NCBI GenBank assembly: GCA_937958705.1
Contig: CALGNJ010000049.1
Location: 1 to 34,139 of the forward strand
Direction: 5' to 3'
DNA: 34,139 nt
Source: Minisyncoccota bacterium
GTDB taxonomy: Bacteria > Patescibacteriota > Minisyncoccia > Phycocordibacterales > GCA-2747955
The translations under genes and the position numbers were made by a program. Of the stretch, positions 31,367 to 34,139 are shown piece by piece. How positions within the stretch are numbered: the stretch's first letter is position 1; each line of letters starts with the position of its first letter. The notes beneath the pieces are model-generated. The model made no database searches. It was not told where the DNA came from and worked only from the letters and a program-made list of their open reading frames with translations.

Positions 31367-31401
31367 TGGCAAAATGCCAACGCTACCGACGTTTCTCGGT
31401 A
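31367..31401 (+). promoter_or_regulatory. two small hairpins in the 5' leader
   Basis: TGGCA, AAA, TGCCA (31367-31379) and TACCGA, CGTTTC, TCGGTA (31384-31401) lie in the ~60-nt leader of the 127-aa gene. They could regulate translation or stabilise the mRNA; neither is followed by a T-tract. Confidence 0.45.
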
Positions 31402-31419
31402 TTGAAAGTGATTTAATAA

Positions 31420-31803
31420 ATGAAGACTTTAATTCGTCTTTTCGTCCCTATGGCAGTCTTTGGCATTGTTCATATTGCAATGGCTAATGTTGAGCAGTCC
31501 ATTGACTTACGATATACAGAGCTTGAGTCTGTATACATAACCACAACTGCGGTTGCTGGACTCATCTGTGCAATATGGGCATTAGTCTGCATACTCATCA
31601 GAAAATATGCTGATTTTGGCGTAGCTCTCATGATGTTTTATACAATGCATATGGGTGTTGTACTCTTCTTGGGATGCTCAAATGGTATGCCCGAACCTGC
31701 CCCACCATTCATGCTTGCGCTAACGATAGGTATGGCTTGTGCTGGAGCTATCGGTTGGTTAGTTGCTTCATTCTCGAACGCAACAGAGCCAGAAAAAATA
31801 TAA
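31420..31803 (+). CDS. 127-aa membrane protein of unknown function
   Basis: Four hydrophobic segments: LFVPMAVFGIVHIAMA, VYITTTAVAGLICAIWALVC, FGVALMMFYTMHMGVVLFLG and FMLALTIGMACAGAIGWLVA. Three cysteines lie within or next to the helices. Family not recognised. It has the most consensus-like promoter in the window, a structured leader and its own terminator, so it is probably well expressed. It is the last gene before the repeat-separated modules; repeat copy 1 begins only ~50 nt after its stop. Confidence 0.65.
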   Translation: MKTLIRLFVPMAVFGIVHIAMANVEQSIDLRYTELESVYITTTAVAGLICAIWALVCILIRKYADFGVALMMFYTMHMGVVLFLGCSNGMPEPAPPFMLALTIGMACAGAIGWLVASFSNATEPEKI

Positions 31804-31848
31804 TCTCACCGAGATGTAGGAAACTTCATCATTCAGGTGAGGTTTTTT
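31803..31848 (+). terminator. terminator of the 127-aa gene
   Basis: Outer stem CTCACC (31805-31810) with GGTGAG (31836-31841), inner GATG/CATC, then six T's. Confidence 0.75.
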
Positions 31849-31854
31849 ATATCA

Positions 31855-31954
31855 AAATCGTTCGAGCCTTCCCCTTCCAGGTATTCTAAAACCCTTGGTG
31901 ACAAGGGCTTAGAAAAGTGCTGACAAAGCTTAAAAAAGTTCGAACCAGTGTGGT
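31855..31954. repeat. structured ~100-bp repeat, copy 1
   Basis: The last 37 nt (31918-31954, starting TGCTGACAAAGC and ending GTTCGAACCAGTGTGGT) are identical in all three copies. The first part is about 75-85% conserved. Hairpin at 31884-31914: TTCTAA, AA, CCCTTG, loop GTGA, CAAGGG, C, TTAGAA. The ends can pair (GTTCGA at 31860 with TCGAAC at 31940). Similarity to copy 2 continues to about 31968. It lies 20 nt past the stop of the minus-strand doc gene. Confidence 0.9.
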
Positions 31955-31974
31955 GGAGGTGAGAGGTATTTAAG

Positions 31975-32385
31975 CTAAGAGAAAAGTAATTCGGCCAACA
32001 TCTTTATCACCTCTTGATGTTCTTCGGTACCCTCCTGCGCTATATAAACAGCTAATTCATCAAGAGTAAAATCTCTGTAGGCTGGAACGAGACCATTTGC
32101 TTCACAGACTATCTCAAATGTCATGCATGCCGTTCTCTTGTTTCCATCTGTAAACGCATGGTCTTTCACAAGAAACCAAAGATACGCTACACACTTTTCT
32201 TCTGTTGTTTTATAAAAATCCTGACCACCAAAAGAACCAAGGATGTTTCCAACTAACGCATCAACTTTAGATTCTGATTCTTGAGCAATCATAAAAGAAA
32301 CTTCACCTTGTTGATGAAGAATCTTATATATTCGACAGATGTGCTTTGACTCGAGAGGTTGAAATGTCTTTTTTCCCTTCGTCAT
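31975..32385 (-). CDS. Doc/Fic-family toxin
   Basis: A 136-aa single Fic/Doc domain. The active-site motif is HAFTDGNKRTA (H76-R84): the GNKR form, with Lys where AMPylating Fic enzymes have Gly, is typical of Doc-type toxins, which phosphorylate EF-Tu. Upstream it has GGQDFYKTTEEKCVAYLWFL, as in the Doc fold. No antitoxin helix is fused to it. A 57-aa frame just upstream overlaps it by 62 nt and may encode the antitoxin. The ATG at 32385 is used; the region before the next Met (residue 32) looks like genuine protein. It lies between repeat copies 1 and 2. Confidence 0.82.
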   Translation of the reverse strand: MTKGKKTFQPLESKHICRIYKILHQQGEVSFMIAQESESKVDALVGNILGSFGGQDFYKTTEEKCVAYLWFLVKDHAFTDGNKRTACMTFEIVCEANGLVPAYRDFTLDELAVYIAQEGTEEHQEVIKMLAELLFS

Positions 32386-32497
32386 ACTGTTTTAATGAGC
32401 TTAATACTTGTTTATTTTGCTTAATTTTACGCATTGCCAAAGACCTGAATTTCACATCAGTTCTTTTTTTGGTAAATTTTTGTAACAAGTTATTCAT
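32324..32497 (-). CDS. 57-aa basic protein, probable antitoxin of the Doc toxin
   Basis: The protein begins MNNLLQKFTKKRTDVKFRSL, continues with MRKIKQNKQVLSSLKQYDEG and ends KKDISTSRVKAHLSNI. It is basic and helical. I do not recognise a named antitoxin family. Support is contextual: an extended -10 (TGATAAAAT) lies six nt before the ATG, as at several other genes here, a palindrome lies just upstream, and the doc gene follows with a 62-nt overlap. The large overlap is unusual, so a spurious frame remains possible. Confidence 0.5.
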   Translation of the reverse strand: MNNLLQKFTKKRTDVKFRSLAMRKIKQNKQVLSSLKQYDEGKKDISTSRVKAHLSNI

Positions 32498-32503
32498 GTG
32501 ATT

Positions 32504-32512
32504 ATTTTATCA
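32504..32512 (-). promoter_or_regulatory. extended -10 of the antitoxin-doc module
   Basis: TGATAAAAT six nt before the ATG at 32497, the same sequence and spacing as at the thermonuclease gene. Confidence 0.5.
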
Positions 32513-32516
32513 TAAT

Positions 32517-32535
32517 TATAAAGAATATCTTTATA
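32517..32535 (-). repeat. inverted repeat upstream of the antitoxin, candidate operator
   Basis: TATAAAG, 5-nt spacer, CTTTATA, with perfect 7-bp arms just upstream of the -10. Its position suits autoregulation by an antitoxin. Confidence 0.45.
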
Positions 32536-32552
32536 CCGATTTTTACAACAAG

Positions 32553-32651
32553 AAATGATTCGAGCCTCCCTTTCCAGACATTCTAAAACTCTTGGTAACA
32601 AGGGCTTAGAAAAATGCTGACAAAGCTTAAAAAAGTTCGAACCAGTGTGGT
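32553..32651. repeat. structured ~100-bp repeat, copy 2
   Basis: The identical 37-nt end lies at 32615-32651. Hairpin at 32581-32611: TTCTAA, AA, CTCTTG, loop GTAA, CAAGGG, C, TTAGAA; the C to T change relative to copy 1 keeps a T-G wobble pair. End pairing: TTCGA (32559) with TCGAA (32637). It lies about 45 nt past the stop of the minus-strand 247-aa gene and upstream of the antitoxin promoter. Confidence 0.9.
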
Positions 32652-32697
32652 AGAGATGAGGGGTTGTTTGGTATAGATATCAAATAATGTGGTTACT

Positions 32698-33441
32698 TTA
32701 ATTTGCCTCCAACGTGCTCTTCACATGTATCTTTGCTAATTTCCACTCAGGAAACTCATACAAATAAGATGCGTTAACCGAAAGATTTACCTCAGAATTA
32801 AAAGACTCGATTATCAGGAAATTATATCCTACCTCTTCCTGCATGACTGGTTCTTTGGTAATAATGACATGTTCACTCAAAACAGGTGGGAATGTTTTTC
32901 CTGCATCAATATTTTCTGGTAAAAGCTCTTGGTTTAATTCTGATAAAGAAATTTGGTTTTTCCATAATTGTGAGATATGAACGTCATACATTTCCTTCAT
33001 AGTTCCTAGATACATACCTCTTTGCAATAAAGTATGTGTTTGGAGATTTAGCCATTTAAGCTCCTCAGCAGAAGGAATTTCCGCCTTAGTATCATGTCCA
33101 TCTGATGCATTTACTCTAGTTAAAGTCTCTTGATTAACTATTAGCGTATCCTTATCTACTAACTGATAATCAAAGTTCTTTGCAAGAAATAGTAAACCTG
33201 CAGAAAAATTCTCTTTTCCAAATGACTGCATTGGCGCCTTCAGCGAATAGCTTGTTTTTTCTCCTTCTGTTTTATACGAAACACGCCCCTGAGAGAACAC
33301 CTGTAAGGTTGTGTTGTTGCTTGACCATGCCCCAACAATATTTTCATACCCATCTATCTGAGGATTATGAGTTAAGTTCGTAACCACATAAGCCCCTAGC
33401 AGCATAATTACGAGCCCTACGATTATAAATACTTTTTTCAT
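32698..33441 (-). CDS. 247-aa membrane-anchored protein of unknown function
   Basis: One N-terminal membrane segment (VFIIVGLVIMLLGAYVVTNL) without a lipobox Cys, then an extracytoplasmic domain. The part IVGAWSSNNTTLQVFSQGRV resembles the start of small beta-barrel (lipocalin-like) domains of the type GxWxxxxxxLxFxxxGxV, and a second half carries helices followed by beta strands. Family otherwise unknown. An extended -10 (TGCTATAAT) lies six nt before the ATG and touches repeat copy 3, and the stop is close to copy 2, so gene and promoter fill one repeat-bounded module. Confidence 0.7.
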   Translation of the reverse strand: MKKVFIIVGLVIMLLGAYVVTNLTHNPQIDGYENIVGAWSSNNTTLQVFSQGRVSYKTEGEKTSYSLKAPMQSFGKENFSAGLLFLAKNFDYQLVDKDTLIVNQETLTRVNASDGHDTKAEIPSAEELKWLNLQTHTLLQRGMYLGTMKEMYDVHISQLWKNQISLSELNQELLPENIDAGKTFPPVLSEHVIITKEPVMQEEVGYNFLIIESFNSEVNLSVNASYLYEFPEWKLAKIHVKSTLEAN

Positions 33442-33447
33442 AAACTC

Positions 33448-33456
33448 ATTATAGCA
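33448..33456 (-). promoter_or_regulatory. extended -10 of the 247-aa gene
   Basis: TGCTATAAT (TGC plus a perfect TATAAT) six nt before the ATG. The upstream edge coincides with the boundary of repeat copy 3. Confidence 0.6.
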
Positions 33457-33555
33457 AATGGTTCAAGCTTCCTCTTTCCGGCTATTCCAAAAGCCTTGGC
33501 AACAAGATCTCTATAAAATGCTGACAAAGCTTAAAAAAGTTCGAACCAGTGTGGT
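33456..33555. repeat. structured ~100-bp repeat, copy 3
   Basis: The identical 37-nt end lies at 33519-33555. The 5' part is the most diverged. The hairpin keeps CTTG, loop GCAA, CAAG (33495-33506), but the outer TTCTAA/TTAGAA stem is not preserved. End pairing: GGTTC (33460) with GAACC (33543). Similarity stops sharply after GTGTGGT. Confidence 0.9.
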
Positions 33556-33641
33556 GCAAGCACGCACTAACTGTGTATTTACGTAGATATGAATTTATGT
33601 TTTAATATAACTCGATATAGCTCATTAGATGGAGAGAAAAA

Positions 33642-34139
33642 ATGACTAAAGCACCACAACGTTTCATGCTGAATGTAATGAACGATACTAAGCTGGACTC
33701 AGGAGGAAGAGCGGTTATGTTCCCTGTCGCAAAGACAAGAAAAGGAACTGTAATTTTTGCTACCTGTGCTCATGCAGTCGAGAATCACTCTGGGCGCATC
33801 CAAATGACAGTCTTTGACCACAACGGCGAGAATGTAGAGTATGCTGGTAATACTCAGAACTGGATTATTCCACCAGAGATTGGCGCTGACTTAGTTTTCA
33901 TTGATATGCCTGTCTCAGATATATCTAAATTCCAGCCAGTGCGTCTTCAAAAAGACAAAGTCTCAACAGGAAAAGATATTACATACACCAGAAATGTAAT
34001 GTACAAAAAAGACTTTCCTGAACAAATCCTCTTAACAGAGACAAGCCCAGTAAAACACATCAAAACAGAAACATATGCTCGGAGCTCTAAAGGTTTTGAT
34101 ACCCTACCTACTGGTCATAATTCGAGAGGTAGAAATTAC
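33642..34139 (+). CDS. trypsin-like peptidase domain protein, N-terminal part
   Basis: The frame is open for 166 codons to the window edge. ATG at 33642 with GGAG seven nt upstream. The protein begins MTKAPQRFMLNVMNDTKLDS and has no signal peptide. GGRAVMFPVAKTRKGTVIFA followed by TCAHAVENHSG resembles the strand and catalytic His (TxxH) region of trypsin-like folds, and EIGADLVFIDMPVSDI resembles the catalytic Asp region (DLAxI). The Ser region would lie near or beyond the edge, so activity cannot be judged. It is read away from repeat copy 3, opposite to the two other modules. Confidence 0.6.
   Translation, partial: MTKAPQRFMLNVMNDTKLDSGGRAVMFPVAKTRKGTVIFATCAHAVENHSGRIQMTVFDHNGENVEYAGNTQNWIIPPEIGADLVFIDMPVSDISKFQPVRLQKDKVSTGKDITYTRNVMYKKDFPEQILLTETSPVKHIKTETYARSSKGFDTLPTGHNSRGRNY

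Noticed and set aside
31938-31954. tRNA T-loop-like GTTCGAACC in the repeats
   Set aside because: The nine bases match a T-loop, but the flanking bases do not pair as a T-stem (AAAA against AGTG) and no acceptor, D or anticodon arm can be drawn.
31855-33555. CRISPR array
   Set aside because: Only three repeats, about 100 bp long, are separated by 600-800 bp that contain genes, and no cas gene is in the window.
31855-33555. Canonical integron attC sites
   Set aside because: The repeat ends read GTTCGAA or TTCGAG on the plus strand, and no GTTRRRY/RYYYAAC pair was found in either orientation. No IntI is in the window, so only an integron-like arrangement is claimed.

Overview
The window looks like a bacterial chromosome segment from the Candidate Phyla Radiation (Patescibacteria), most likely a Parcubacteria-type lineage. 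The main evidence is the ribosomal block, read right to left as rpsN-rpsH-rplF-rplR-rpsE-rplO-secY, with no rpmD (L30) between rpsE and rplO. Other pointers are the low GC, many short secreted or membrane proteins, a coiled-coil lytic transglycosylase, a PG-binding protein, a Ctc-type L25, and frequent lack of Shine-Dalgarno sequences. Several genes instead have a -10 box only 6-8 nt before the start codon, which suggests leaderless mRNAs. Assignment to a finer lineage is inference.

Layout. 1-759: the 5' part of a secreted surface protein. 948-4841: a sugar-kinase-like phosphotransferase, a cold-shock protein, a DUF4153-type membrane protein and a methyltransferase. 4910-9581: an envelope and extracellular group (membrane-anchored helix-hairpin-helix protein, PG-binding protein, Excalibur protein, DUF937 protein, a 51-aa protein, secreted thermonuclease, lytic transglycosylase). 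9684-12190: ribosomal protein L25, a small membrane protein, a PfkB kinase and an unknown protein. 12289-19037: K+ channel, map and adk, then a small inverted gene, then secY and the ribosomal proteins. 19283-24886: a MerA-like flavoprotein paired with a TVP38/TMEM64 membrane protein, a YhiN-type flavoprotein, a carbonic-anhydrase-like protein, a 2-TM protein and a NhaD-type antiporter. 24961-29783: a membrane di-iron hydroxylase, a CxxC membrane protein, a DsbA-like protein, an AlkC/AlkD-like glycosylase, a DsbB-like protein with a 36-aa membrane companion, and a frameshifted Nudix gene. 29871-31803: a Tas-like aldo/keto reductase and two small membrane proteins.

The most unusual region is 31855-34139. 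Three copies of a ~100-bp repeat separate single-transcript modules. The last 37 nt are identical in all three copies, and a hairpin in the more variable half keeps a GNRA loop in each copy (GTGA, GTAA, GCAA). One module is a probable antitoxin-Doc pair with its own promoter and operator-like palindrome, one is a membrane-anchored unknown protein, and one is a trypsin-like protein cut by the window edge. The modules look like integron cassettes: promoter at one repeat, stop codon just before the next, and attC-like pairing of the repeat ends. The canonical GTTRRRY core is absent and no integrase lies in the window, so this may be a different cassette system or a repeated structured RNA.

No rRNA, tRNA, CRISPR array or complete insertion sequence was recognised.
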